Numbered from the stretch's first letter, positions 34,062 through 42,327 are shown. The stretch is 64,000 bases of DNA from Bacteroidales bacterium UBA2939 (GCA_002349055.1 DECD01000014.1:54410-118409); one strand, 5' to 3'. A program made the numbers and translations. The notes: generated by a model from the sequence alone, not told the origin.

Positions 34062-34204
34062 TATTCTCTCGCCAAGAATCTGGACAATTCTTTTGAATGT
34101 GAGAATAAGCTCGGGGTAGTTCACGCATGGGCGTGAGTTATTCGTTGCTTATCTACATTCAAGCAGTCCAGAGCCTTGGCGAGGATAAACAACAAAAAAG
34201 AATA
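34062..34204 (+). other. Long imperfect hairpin element, copy A
   Basis: Nested pairs: TATTCT 34062-34067 with 34199-34204, CTCGCCAAG 34068-34076 with 34175-34183 (9 bp), CTGGAC 34080-34085 with 34166-34171, TTGAATGT 34093-34100 with 34155-34162 (8 bp), ATAAGC 34105-34110 with 34147-34152, and apical TCACGC/GCGTGA 34121-34126 with 34131-34136, extended by four weaker pairs; loop ATGG. The stem sequences differ from copy B but the order and size of helices agree. Ends 18 nt before the BspA-like start. Confidence 0.8.
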
Positions 34205-34222
34205 ATTCAACGCCTTTTTTAT

Positions 34223-35671
34223 ATGAAACAGATTTATACTTTCTTTGCCGTCATGATGATGGCAATGGCAATACCCAATGAAGCCAATGCTTATGATTTC
34301 TCCGCCGTATCTCCGAGCGGACACACATTATACTACAATATTGTAGGGAATGTGGTTCATGTAGTACCTCAAAACAGCAGTTATCCCTATAATACTGTTA
34401 ACCTTGTTGGAAATCTGATTATTCCCGACAGCGTCACCAACGACGGAACAACCTATATGGTTGCACAGATTGGCAATTATGCTTTTTATGGTGTTTGTAG
34501 TGGACTTACATCCGTTTCAATCCCGACAACTGTTTCATATATTGGAGAATATGCTTTCCGAGCATGTGGAATTACCTCTCTTGTTATTCCTGATGGTGTT
34601 ATCACCATAGCAAACAATGCTTTCAGTGATTGTGCGTCATTGGAAACCGTCTCAATAGGTGAATCCGTCGAAACTATTTACCCTGCTTTTACAGGATGCC
34701 AATGGTTGACCACACTAAACTTTAATGCTGTGAATTGCTCCAATATGTATTTTTACGCCATGCCTAGTTTCTATGATAATATCAACCTCACCACATTGAA
34801 TATCGGAGAAAATGTACAATTTCTTCCATCCTACGCATTTTATGGCTGCACTAATTTGGAAGAGATACATTCGTCTGCTACGACAGCACCTTTCATTTCA
34901 ACTACCTCTTTTTCGGAAGTTTCCAGTACCATTCCCGTATACATTCCGTGTGAAGGACGAATGTCCTATTTTGCTCGATGGGGCTTCTTTTCCAATCTTA
35001 TCACAGAGGGTGGTTTCTCTCTCAGCGTGAATACAACGGACAGTACTATGGGAAATGCTGTTGTACTTTCTCATCCTACCTGTCAATCACCGATTGGTAT
35101 TATTTATGCAAATCCGACACCAGCTACCCGTTTCCTGTCGTGGAGTGATGGAGACAGTAACAATCCTCGTACATTGACATTAACCTCAGATACATCACTT
35201 TCTGCTTGCTTTACAATTGCCGTACCCGATACCGTACTTGTTCATGATACGATAACTATAACCGATACGTTGTGGCTGACGCAATATGACACTGTGTGGC
35301 TGCATGATACGGTTACGATTCATGATACCATCTATATCCATGATGAGGGCATTGAAGACGTGGATATATTGAATGCCAGGATTTTCCAGCGCGACGGACG
35401 GATTGTGGTGGAGAGTGGTGACGGTGGACCGCTGGGCGAGGTGAGGGTGTTTGATGTGACGGGACGGATGCTGACACACTCCTCAGTCAGCCCGCAAGGG
35501 GCTGCCAGCTCCCCTAACTTTGCTCCACTTCGGTCGCAGGCCGTGTCTTCTTCGAATCCAGGCAGAGGGGAGCAGTTTGGCTGGCGCGCCACGTTCGATG
35601 TCCCAACGTCGGGGACGTATATTGTTAAAATTGGCGACCATCCTGCAAAGAAAATAATGGTAATCAGATAG
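34223..35671 (+). CDS. BspA-like leucine-rich surface protein with T9SS sorting domain
   Basis: 482 residues from ATG 34223, chosen because the signal peptide MKQIYTFFAVMMMAMAIPNEANA starts there; upstream codons lie inside the hairpin element. BspA-type LRR_5 units span about 70-255 (IGNYAFYGVCSGLTSVSIP, IGEYAFRACGITSLVIP, FLPSYAFYGCTNLEEIHS). One InlB-like unit has FLSWSDGDSNNPRTLTL. A linker of HDTITITDTLWLTQYDTVWLHDT-type repeats leads to the T9SS type A domain (about 395-482, ending VKIGDHPAKKIMVIR). The sorting domain contains a repeat-encoded insert (35485-35575). A surface adhesin role is inferred from BspA relatives. Confidence 0.85.
   Translation: MKQIYTFFAVMMMAMAIPNEANAYDFSAVSPSGHTLYYNIVGNVVHVVPQNSSYPYNTVNLVGNLIIPDSVTNDGTTYMVAQIGNYAFYGVCSGLTSVSIPTTVSYIGEYAFRACGITSLVIPDGVITIANNAFSDCASLETVSIGESVETIYPAFTGCQWLTTLNFNAVNCSNMYFYAMPSFYDNINLTTLNIGENVQFLPSYAFYGCTNLEEIHSSATTAPFISTTSFSEVSSTIPVYIPCEGRMSYFARWGFFSNLITEGGFSLSVNTTDSTMGNAVVLSHPTCQSPIGIIYANPTPATRFLSWSDGDSNNPRTLTLTSDTSLSACFTIAVPDTVLVHDTITITDTLWLTQYDTVWLHDTVTIHDTIYIHDEGIEDVDILNARIFQRDGRIVVESGDGGPLGEVRVFDVTGRMLTHSSVSPQGAASSPNFAPLRSQAVSSSNPGRGEQFGWRATFDVPTSGTYIVKIGDHPAKKIMVIR
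35485..35575. repeat. Repeat insertion inside the T9SS sorting domain
   Basis: Begins with TCAGTCAGCCCGCAAGGGG and ends AGGCAGAGGGGAGCAG. It codes for SPQGAASSPNF ... NPGRGEQ between the conserved VTGRMLT and FDVPTSGTY parts. A shorter version sits in the fragment at 17690-17735. It keeps the frame. Confidence 0.7.
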
Positions 35672-35694
35672 ATATATTCCCTAGAAACACTTTT

Positions 35695-35722
35695 AAAGCA
35701 CCTCTCGGGAAGGGGGTGCTTT
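35695..35722 (+). terminator. Terminator hairpin after the BspA-like gene
   Basis: AAAGCACC and GGTGCTTT arms around CTCTCGGGAAGG, followed by TTGG. Counterpart of 17535-17561. Confidence 0.6.
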
Positions 35723-35754
35723 TTGGTTGGGGCTAAGTACCTATGAACCAGTTA

Positions 35755-35830
35755 TCAACTCCCTACCAACTCCTAACCAACTCCTACCACGGTAGGAGAT
35801 GATAGGGAGTTGGTAGGGCGATGGTAGGGT
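35755..35830. repeat. CCTACCAACTCC palindromic repeat, copy 2
   Basis: CTACCAACTCC and CTAACCAACTCC face GGTAGGAG and GGGAGTTGGTAGGG about the core CTCCTACCACGGTAGGAG (35781-35798). The preceding 35 nt (GGCTAAGTACCTATGAACCA...) also match the mirrored locus near 17500-17530. Confidence 0.85.
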
Positions 35831-35917
35831 GTTCGTACCTGGAGGGGGGCAGGCGGTCGCGGCTCGGAGGTTTTGGGGGGCAATTTTTTTTCTTTTTGTT
35901 ATTTCAAGGAAAAAACG

Positions 35918-35925
35918 TATCTTTG
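35918..35925 (+). promoter_or_regulatory. -7 box of yidC
   Basis: TATCTTTG on the plus strand, 79 nt before the yidC ATG; TTTTTGTTATTTC lies in the -33 region. Confidence 0.6.
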
Positions 35926-36003
35926 CAATTTATTCCATCCTTGCGGATGGAGTATAAGACTTTGAATATAAATAAGTAATAAATAAAATAGGAACGTAAC
36001 AGA

Positions 36004-37980
36004 ATGGACAAAAAGTCAATTATCGGACTGGTTTTGATTTTCGGTATCTTCGTCGGATACATGTGGTGGGTGTCGCCCTCGGCCGAGGAGCGCGCCAAGA
36101 TGGAGGCGGAGCGTGCCCGTGTGATGGATTCTATCGTCAACGCCCAGCGCGCCGCCGATTCGGTGGCCGCCGCCAAGGCGGAACTCGACTCGCTGGCCGC
36201 CGCCGGCGACAGCACGGCCCTCGCCGCCACAGCACCCAAGGTGCAGGATATGGGCGTCTTCAACAGCCTCACGCAAGGCGAGGCCCGCCAAATCACCGTC
36301 GACAACGGCAAGATGGCACTGACCTTCAACACCCTGGGCGGCCGCGTGGACCGCGTGGTGCTGGCCGACTACAAGACCTATGACCAGAAAGAGCTGGAAC
36401 TCATCACCCCCGGCGACGACAACCTCGACCTGGCCTTCTACACCATCGACAACCGCAACGTCAATACCCGCCTGCTGAACTTCCAACCCTATGTGGGCAA
36501 CCAGCTGTGGACCAGCAACGAGACCATGACCCTCGGCGAGGGCGACTCGGTGACCATCGCCTTCCGCGCCCAGCTCGACAGCAGCGAGAGCTACCTCGAG
36601 TATGCCTACACCGTGCACGGCGACAGCTACGAGGTAGACTTCGACATCAACTTTGTGGGCCTTGGCAACGTTATCCGCAACACCAACTATCTGGACCTCA
36701 ACTGGCACAACCGCATGAACCGCCAGGAGATGGTCAGCGACGGCAGCCGCGGCAAGGGCAGCCGCAACAGCGACCGCGAGCGCTACTACAGCAGCATCTA
36801 CTACAAGCCGCCGAAAGACAACGTGGAGAACCTCAAGATGGGTTCGGACGACAAAGAGCAGGTGAAGACCAACCTGGAGTGGATTGCCTTCAAGCAGCAG
36901 TATTTCTGCGCCATCATCACCGTGGAGGGCAACCAAGCTTTCGAGAACGCCGACATGGCGGTGAACACCAACCTCAACGACACTACGCACAACTACCTCA
37001 CCGACATGCGTGCCACCATCGGCATCCCCTACTCGCCCGAGACGAGCCAGATGAAGATGGGCTTCTACTTCGGCCCCACCAAGTTCAGCGACCTCAAGGC
37101 CATGGACCGCGGCTTTGAGAAGATGCTGCCCCTGGGATGGACCGTCATCTCGAAGAGCATCAGCCGCTGGCTCATCATCCCGGCCTTCAACTTCCTTGAG
37201 AACTTCATCAAGAACTACGGCCTCATCATCTTGGTCTTCACGCTGTTGATACGCTTGGTGCTGCTGCCCCTGGTGTACAAGAGCTACAAGGGCGGCGCCA
37301 TCATGCGCATCCTGAAGCCCGAGATGGACGCCCTGAACCAGAAATTCCCCAAGCAGGAGCAGGCCATGCAGAAGCAGCAGGCCATGATGGCGCTGCAGAA
37401 ACGCGCCGGATACAGCCCCATGGCGGGCTGCCTCCCCGTGCTCATCCAGATGCCCTTCCTGACGGCCATGTTCATGTTCTTCCCCATCGCCATCGAGCTG
37501 CGCCAGAAGTCGTTCCTGTGGTGCGACGACCTGTCGACCTACGACTCCATCCTCGACTTCGGCTTCAACATCCCGCTCTACGGCGACCACATCTCGCTCT
37601 TCTGCCTGCTGATGTTTGGCATGCAGTTCTTCTACACCTGGTACACCATGCGCAACCAGAACATGAGCGGCGGCATGCCCGGCATGAAGTTCGTGATGTA
37701 TTTCATGCCGTTCATGATGCTCTTCATCTTCAACAGCCAGAGCGCCGGCTTGAACCTCTACTACCTCATCTCGCTGACCTTCACCATGGCCACCATGATG
37801 CTCATCCGCCGCTTCACCAGCGAGAAGAAGGTGCGCGCCCACATGGCCGCCTACGACCAGAAGCATGCCAACGGCAAGGGCAAGCCCAAGAAGAAGAGCG
37901 GCTTCGCCAAGCGCCTGGAAGAGCTCCAGAAGCAGGCCGAGCAGATGCAGAAAATGAAAGAGCAGCAAAGCAGACGATAA
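36004..37980 (+). CDS. yidC: Membrane protein insertase YidC
   Basis: 658 residues, as expected for Gram-negative YidC with the large periplasmic domain. One N-terminal helix (about 6-22) precedes the periplasmic beta-supersandwich (about 75-370). The conserved insertase core follows with five helices (about 385-610), including the region FIKNYGLIILVFTLLIRLVLLPL, the loop with KGGAIMRILKPEMDALNQKFPKQEQA, and MAGCLPVLIQMPFLTAMF. The C-terminal tail is Lys-rich, a possible ribosome-binding extension. YidC inserts inner-membrane proteins alone or with SecYEG. nhaD follows after 40 nt. The usual neighbour pyrG is not in view. Confidence 0.96.
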   Translation: MDKKSIIGLVLIFGIFVGYMWWVSPSAEERAKMEAERARVMDSIVNAQRAADSVAAAKAELDSLAAAGDSTALAATAPKVQDMGVFNSLTQGEARQITVDNGKMALTFNTLGGRVDRVVLADYKTYDQKELELITPGDDNLDLAFYTIDNRNVNTRLLNFQPYVGNQLWTSNETMTLGEGDSVTIAFRAQLDSSESYLEYAYTVHGDSYEVDFDINFVGLGNVIRNTNYLDLNWHNRMNRQEMVSDGSRGKGSRNSDRERYYSSIYYKPPKDNVENLKMGSDDKEQVKTNLEWIAFKQQYFCAIITVEGNQAFENADMAVNTNLNDTTHNYLTDMRATIGIPYSPETSQMKMGFYFGPTKFSDLKAMDRGFEKMLPLGWTVISKSISRWLIIPAFNFLENFIKNYGLIILVFTLLIRLVLLPLVYKSYKGGAIMRILKPEMDALNQKFPKQEQAMQKQQAMMALQKRAGYSPMAGCLPVLIQMPFLTAMFMFFPIAIELRQKSFLWCDDLSTYDSILDFGFNIPLYGDHISLFCLLMFGMQFFYTWYTMRNQNMSGGMPGMKFVMYFMPFMMLFIFNSQSAGLNLYYLISLTFTMATMMLIRRFTSEKKVRAHMAAYDQKHANGKGKPKKKSGFAKRLEELQKQAEQMQKMKEQQSRR

Positions 37981-38020
37981 ATCAACAACAACAAAAAACA
38001 ATAAACAAAAACATTAAGTT

Positions 38021-39379
38021 ATGGTAGTAGCACTTGTTACCATTTTCATTGTCGGATACTTCTGCATTGCGATGGAGCATCCGTTCAAAATCAACAAAAC
38101 GGCATCGGCCCTGATGCTGGGCACCTTGCTGTGGACCGTGTTCACCTTCTGCCACAACATCTTCGATCCCTCTATGAGCATCGAAGCATGGCACGACTTC
38201 CTGAAAGAAGAGCTGGTGGGCAACCTCGGAGAGACAGCTGAAATCGTCTTCTTCCTGCTGGGTGCCATGACCATCGTCACCCTGATTGAGGACTACCAGG
38301 GTTTCCGCGTCATCACCGACAGCATCAAGACCACCAACAAGAAGAAGCTCCTGTGGGTCCTGTCCATCCTCACCTTCTTCCTGTCGGCCCTGCTCGACAA
38401 CATGACCACCGCCATCGTGATGATTGCCCTGCTGCGCAAGCTCATCGCCGACAAGAAAGAGCGCTGGCTGTATGCCGGCATGGTGATTCTCGCCGCCAAC
38501 GCCGGCGGTGCCTGGAGCCCCATCGGCGACGTGACGACCATCATGCTGTGGATTGGCGGCCAGGTGACCACCGTCAACATCATCGTCAAGACCATCTTGG
38601 CCTCGCTCGTCTGCATGGTGGTGCCCGTGATTCTCGTGGGCTTCACCCTGAAGGGCGAAATCCGGCGTCCCGAGGAGAGCCACGGCGACGTAGAGGTGCC
38701 CGTACACCTGCGCAAGCTCATCCTCTTCATGGGTATCGGCGCCCTTATCTTCGTGCCCATCTTCAAGACCTTCACCCACCTGCCTCCCTACCTGGGCATG
38801 CTCTTCGGCCTGGCCATTCTCTGGGTGACCACCGAAATCATCAGCCGCAAATATGAGAAAGAGGGCCACAAGCTGCCCACCGCTGTCTCGACCCTCGAGC
38901 ACATCGACACTCCCACCATCCTCTTCTTCCTGGGCATCCTGATGGCTGTGAGCTGCCTGAAGGTGGCCGGCATCCTGAGCGGCCTTGCCACGGGCCTCAA
39001 CAACGCCTTCGGTGTCGAAGCCCCCGGCTTCTTCTTCATCGACCTCATCATCGGCGTCCTCTCGTCGGTGGTCGACAACGTGCCGCTGGTGGCCGCCGCC
39101 ATGGGCATGTATCCCATCACCGGTGCCGAAGTCGACTTCGCCGTCAACCATCCCTTCTGGGAGTTCCTGGCCTACTGCGCCGGTACCGGCGGCTCGCTCC
39201 TCATCATCGGCTCCGCCGCCGGCGTGGCCGTCATGGGTATGGAGAAAATCGACTTCATCTGGTACCTCAAGAAAATCTCCTGGCTCGCCCTGGCCGGTTA
39301 CATCGCCGGAGCCCTGGTGTTCATGCTGATGGATGTAACGCTCTTTGAAGAGATAGAATGGTTGAGAAATTTAGCATAG
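38021..39379 (+). CDS. nhaD: NhaD-type Na+/H+ antiporter
   Basis: 452 residues with about 11-12 transmembrane segments, an IT-superfamily permease. Motifs seen in NhaD: ETAEIVFFLLGAMTIV, FFLSALLDNMTTAIVM (about 120-135) and ANAGGAWSPIGDVTTIMLW (about 159-177), plus VVDNVPLVAAAMGMYP and CAGTGGSLLIIGSAAGVAVMG in the second half, which carry the conserved Asn/Asp and Gly/Ser pore residues. It exports sodium in exchange for protons across the inner membrane. It is probably co-transcribed with yidC and overlaps the next gene by 22 nt. Confidence 0.93.
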   Translation: MVVALVTIFIVGYFCIAMEHPFKINKTASALMLGTLLWTVFTFCHNIFDPSMSIEAWHDFLKEELVGNLGETAEIVFFLLGAMTIVTLIEDYQGFRVITDSIKTTNKKKLLWVLSILTFFLSALLDNMTTAIVMIALLRKLIADKKERWLYAGMVILAANAGGAWSPIGDVTTIMLWIGGQVTTVNIIVKTILASLVCMVVPVILVGFTLKGEIRRPEESHGDVEVPVHLRKLILFMGIGALIFVPIFKTFTHLPPYLGMLFGLAILWVTTEIISRKYEKEGHKLPTAVSTLEHIDTPTILFFLGILMAVSCLKVAGILSGLATGLNNAFGVEAPGFFFIDLIIGVLSSVVDNVPLVAAAMGMYPITGAEVDFAVNHPFWEFLAYCAGTGGSLLIIGSAAGVAVMGMEKIDFIWYLKKISWLALAGYIAGALVFMLMDVTLFEEIEWLRNLA

Positions 39380-40674
39380 CCTGGAAACAATGGTGCCAGC
39401 GTCCCTGGTGGCGCAAGTCGCTGAACGTTGTCACCGTCCTCTTCGCCCTGGCAGGCGCCGCCATCATCGGCGCCTGGGGGCTTTACCAACTGGGAGTCAC
39501 CAACAACGGCGGCGCCGTGGACAAGAACTACCGTTCGCTGATGGAAGTCTCGGAAATCGAGGACCTGAAGCTGGCCAACCTCACCGCCGAGGAGATGGAC
39601 AACGAGTGGGCCAAACGCTATGGCCGCGTAGCCGCACTGGCACGCTACTATCCCGTCAACGCCCGCCTCATCCTTTCGGCTTCGCAGCACTGCAACAACC
39701 CGAGCACGGTGGACCGCATGCTGGCCGCCGTGGGCATCTACATCGACAACCAAAAGGAGGTCGACCAGCTGAGTCAGCGCATCATCAAAATCATGGAGGA
39801 GGTGCCGCAGCAAAGCACCACCAACGCCATCCCCTGGATGACGGGGCCAGAATGGCCTGCACTGAAGAATGCCATCCTGCGCGACAGCGCCCTCATCCGC
39901 GAAGCCGGACGCCTCTCGGGCGTTGAGCCGCGCCTCATCGTGGGATGCCTCGTGGGCGAGCAGATACGCCTCTTCAACTCCAAGCGCGAGATGTTCAAAA
40001 AATACCTCGGCCCGGTGAAGGTGTTGAGCGTGCAGAGCCAGTTCAGCTACGGTGTCAACGGCATCAAGGACTTCACCGCCCAGGCCGTCGAAGAGCACCT
40101 CAAGGACCCCACCTCGGAATACTACATGGGACCAGCCTACGAGCACCTGCTCGACTTCGAGACCAACGACCATGTCACCGAGCGCTACAACCGCCTTGTC
40201 GACTATCGCAACCACCTCTACAGCTACCTCTACACCGGCTGCATCCTCCACCAAACCATGCTGCAATGGCGCCGCGCCGGCTACGACATCAGCGACCGTC
40301 CCGATGTGCTGTTCACCCTCTTCAACGTGGGCTTCTCGCAGTCGGTGCCCAAGCCCAACCCCGTGCCGGGCGGCAGCCACATCAACGTGGGCGACCGCAC
40401 CTACACCTTCGGCGCCCTGGGCTTCGACTTCTACTACAGCGGCGAGCTGGCCGACGTGTTCCCCTTCGAGCGCGAGCACTTCGTCAGCAGCCAACGCATG
40501 CTCACGGCCGAAGATGTTGCACGCATCCAGGAAAATGTGAGCGAATGCAAGCGTCCCGAGCGAGGATTGGAATATCGAAAAGACTCCACACAGAAGACTT
40601 CGCAGGACAACCAGCCCGACCCCTTCGGAGTGAATCACGAGACCGTGAAACCCATCGAACACACGGCACAGTGA
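39358..40674 (+). CDS. Membrane-anchored protein, possibly lysozyme-like (DUF1402-type)
   Basis: 438 residues. One N-terminal transmembrane helix (about 20-45) and a long periplasmic part. The stretch EAGRLSGVEPRLIVGCLVGEQIRLF (about 182-206) followed by QSQFSYGVNGIKDFTAQAVEEHL resembles the catalytic-Glu and substrate-loop region of lytic-transglycosylase-like folds, which is the reason for the suggestion. The rest is not recognised. It overlaps nhaD by 22 nt, so it is co-transcribed; a link between ion transport and wall turnover is not established. Confidence is high for the gene, low for the function. Confidence 0.6.
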   Translation: MVEKFSIAWKQWCQRPWWRKSLNVVTVLFALAGAAIIGAWGLYQLGVTNNGGAVDKNYRSLMEVSEIEDLKLANLTAEEMDNEWAKRYGRVAALARYYPVNARLILSASQHCNNPSTVDRMLAAVGIYIDNQKEVDQLSQRIIKIMEEVPQQSTTNAIPWMTGPEWPALKNAILRDSALIREAGRLSGVEPRLIVGCLVGEQIRLFNSKREMFKKYLGPVKVLSVQSQFSYGVNGIKDFTAQAVEEHLKDPTSEYYMGPAYEHLLDFETNDHVTERYNRLVDYRNHLYSYLYTGCILHQTMLQWRRAGYDISDRPDVLFTLFNVGFSQSVPKPNPVPGGSHINVGDRTYTFGALGFDFYYSGELADVFPFEREHFVSSQRMLTAEDVARIQENVSECKRPERGLEYRKDSTQKTSQDNQPDPFGVNHETVKPIEHTAQ

Positions 40675-40716
40675 AAGGTGAGAGGTAAAAAAAATTTGAC
40701 ATTTTAAAAAAAAATG

Positions 40717-40724
40717 TATATTTG
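40717..40724 (+). promoter_or_regulatory. Promoter of the lipocalin-like lipoprotein genes
   Basis: TATATTTG (-7) at 40717-40724 with TTTG (-33) at 40695-40698, 18 nt between them: the most complete Bacteroidota promoter in the window. Confidence 0.7.
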
Positions 40725-40777
40725 CAAAATAAAACCGAAAGCACAGAAAATACATTATTAACTTAAAAACACACAAA

Positions 40778-41710
40778 ATGAAAACATTACGTAAAATCAT
40801 GATGGCCATGTTTGCCATCGCAACCATCGGAATGACCGTTGCTTGCCAGAAAAGCGACAGCACCGACGACGGTCACGGCGACATCAACGCCAGCATCGTT
40901 GGCACTTGGAGAGTCGACCGTGCCCTGCTCAACGACAACATCATCCCCGAGGGTCAGCTGAACCTGAGCATTGTCATGAACGAGAACGGCACTGGCCAGC
41001 TGGTGAGCAATGGCCTGCCCCTTCCCATCGAAGAGAGCCACTTCACCTGGAGTCTGAATGGTACCAATCTCAAAGTCAAAATGAACGGCACCACCGAGGA
41101 ACTGACCTACACCGTCACCACCCTCACCGCCACCAAGTGCGTTATCCAGGGCACCGTTATCCCCGGATATCCCACGCTGACCGGCGATGTGCGCCTCGAC
41201 CTGAGCCGCGATGCCGTTGATCCCGAACCCCAACCCGAGCCCGAACCTGAACCTGAACCCGAACCGCAGCCTCAGACTCCTGATGAGTTCCCCGGTGGTA
41301 CCCAGTGGACCTACAGCACTTCGGGTGTCATCACCGTTCAGGGTCAGTCTGTCACCATCACCCTCAACGCCACCCTGGCCTATGCCACTACCGGCCACGC
41401 CGGCACGCTGAACGTCGTGGCTGGTGCCACAATGGGTGCTATGCCCCTGCCCTACAACTACGATGAGACCATCGACTTCACCTACACCTTCGACGCCACC
41501 ACCAACACCGGCACCATGACCGGCGCTGTCCCCGGTGCCGTTCCCACCACCTTCCCCTACACCTACAATCCCACCGATGATGTCATGATCATCGCCCTCG
41601 CCGATGTCATCGACGAAGAGACTCTTGCTGCCTATGTCGCCATGATTCCTGAAGGCGTCGAGTTTGAGATTCCCGAGCAGCTGATTCTCACCCGCGTCCC
41701 TGCCAACTAA
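40778..41710 (+). CDS. Lipocalin-like lipoprotein, two-domain form
   Basis: 310 residues. Lipoprotein signal with lipid Cys at about 23 (VACQKSD). The N-terminal domain (about 35-145) begins IVGTWRVDRALLNDN, the GTW start of lipocalin-like domains, and resembles the next gene. A linker of eight to ten PE/PQ pairs (about 148-168, PEPQPEPEPEPEPEPQPQTP) joins it to a second beta-rich domain (about 170-310). Location outer membrane, facing unknown. Its role is not known; such proteins are common in Bacteroidales. Confidence 0.75.
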   Translation: MKTLRKIMMAMFAIATIGMTVACQKSDSTDDGHGDINASIVGTWRVDRALLNDNIIPEGQLNLSIVMNENGTGQLVSNGLPLPIEESHFTWSLNGTNLKVKMNGTTEELTYTVTTLTATKCVIQGTVIPGYPTLTGDVRLDLSRDAVDPEPQPEPEPEPEPEPQPQTPDEFPGGTQWTYSTSGVITVQGQSVTITLNATLAYATTGHAGTLNVVAGATMGAMPLPYNYDETIDFTYTFDATTNTGTMTGAVPGAVPTTFPYTYNPTDDVMIIALADVIDEETLAAYVAMIPEGVEFEIPEQLILTRVPAN

Positions 41711-41736
41711 TTTCTTTTAGAAGACAGAAACAACCA

Positions 41737-41765
41737 AAGCCGCAACCGCCAAACGGTTACGGCTT
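41737..41765 (+). terminator. Intrinsic terminator between the two lipocalin-like genes
   Basis: AAGCCGCAACCG / CGGTTACGGCTT, loop CCAAA, followed by a T-run to 41769. The second gene follows only 25 nt later, so its expression may rely on read-through or on its own undetected promoter. Confidence 0.85.
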
Positions 41766-41793
41766 TTTTCAAAACAAATAAAAACGATAAAAG

Positions 41794-42249
41794 ATGAAAA
41801 CATTAAAGAAAATCATGATGGCGCTGTGCGCCTTCGCCCTGCTCGGCATGACCGCTGCCTGCAGCAAGGACGACGACAAAAACAACGGTAGCGGCGACAC
41901 CCACGGCTACGGCACTCTCCTGGTCGGCACCTGGCAAGTCGACAGAATGCTTTACAACGGCGAGGACGTGACCTCCTACATGCTTCGAGGCACCGTCAAA
42001 CTCAATTTCTATCAAGGTGGTACCGGCCTGGTCAACGACAATGGCGAGACCCAGAACAATGAATTTTCTTGGGTCATCAACGGCGACGACATCACCATCA
42101 CCGAGCACGACATCTCGATGACCTTCACCATCAACAGCCTCACCGCCACCGAGTGCACCTTCTCCGGCACCAACCTTGAGATGGACGGCCATATGTTCGA
42201 GGGCGAAATCACCGTCCACATGACGAAACTGCCCGACAATAAGAAATAG
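41794..42249 (+). CDS. Lipocalin-like lipoprotein, single-domain form
   Basis: 151 residues. The signal (MKTLKKIMMALCAFALLGMTAA, lipid Cys about 23) is almost the same as that of the preceding gene, and LVGTWQVDRMLYNGEDVTSYM ... KLNFYQGGTGLVNDNGETQNNEFSWVINGDDITI follows the same domain plan. The pair looks like a tandem duplication in which the first copy gained an extra domain. Function unknown. Confidence 0.75.
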   Translation: MKTLKKIMMALCAFALLGMTAACSKDDDKNNGSGDTHGYGTLLVGTWQVDRMLYNGEDVTSYMLRGTVKLNFYQGGTGLVNDNGETQNNEFSWVINGDDITITEHDISMTFTINSLTATECTFSGTNLEMDGHMFEGEITVHMTKLPDNKK

Positions 42250-42275
42250 CCACAAGGTAAAAAACAACAAAAAAA

Positions 42276-42307
42276 CAAGGCATCTTGTCTTTCGACAGGA
42301 TGCCTTG
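42276..42307. terminator. Bidirectional terminator between the lipocalin-like gene and the M16 peptidase gene
   Basis: 14-nt arms CAAGGCATCTTGTC and GACAGGATGCCTTG (one wobble) with a 4-nt loop, A-rich on the left and T-rich on the right. Confidence 0.85.
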
Positions 42308-42327
42308 CAATTTTATAGAATTGTTGG

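Larger units (their letters stand above)
35672..36003. other. Intergenic region between the BspA-like gene and yidC
   Basis: Contains the BspA-like terminator (35695-35722), palindromic repeat copy 2 (35755-35830) and the yidC promoter (35918-35925). No gene seen. Confidence 0.7.

Noticed and set aside
34062..34204. Classical integron attC site
   Set aside because: The hairpin size and place behind TA genes fit, but I could not find the RYYYAAC/GTTRRRY core pair at the ends, and no integrase gene is in the window. Kept as a structured element of unknown type.
34127..34222. Longer N-terminus for the BspA-like protein
   Set aside because: It would be encoded by the hairpin element and place the signal peptide inside the protein; ATG 34223 starts with a normal signal peptide.
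36016..38001. A 661-codon minus-strand frame opposite yidC
   Set aside because: Shadow of yidC; extremely rich in His, Glu, Gly and Val with no family pattern.
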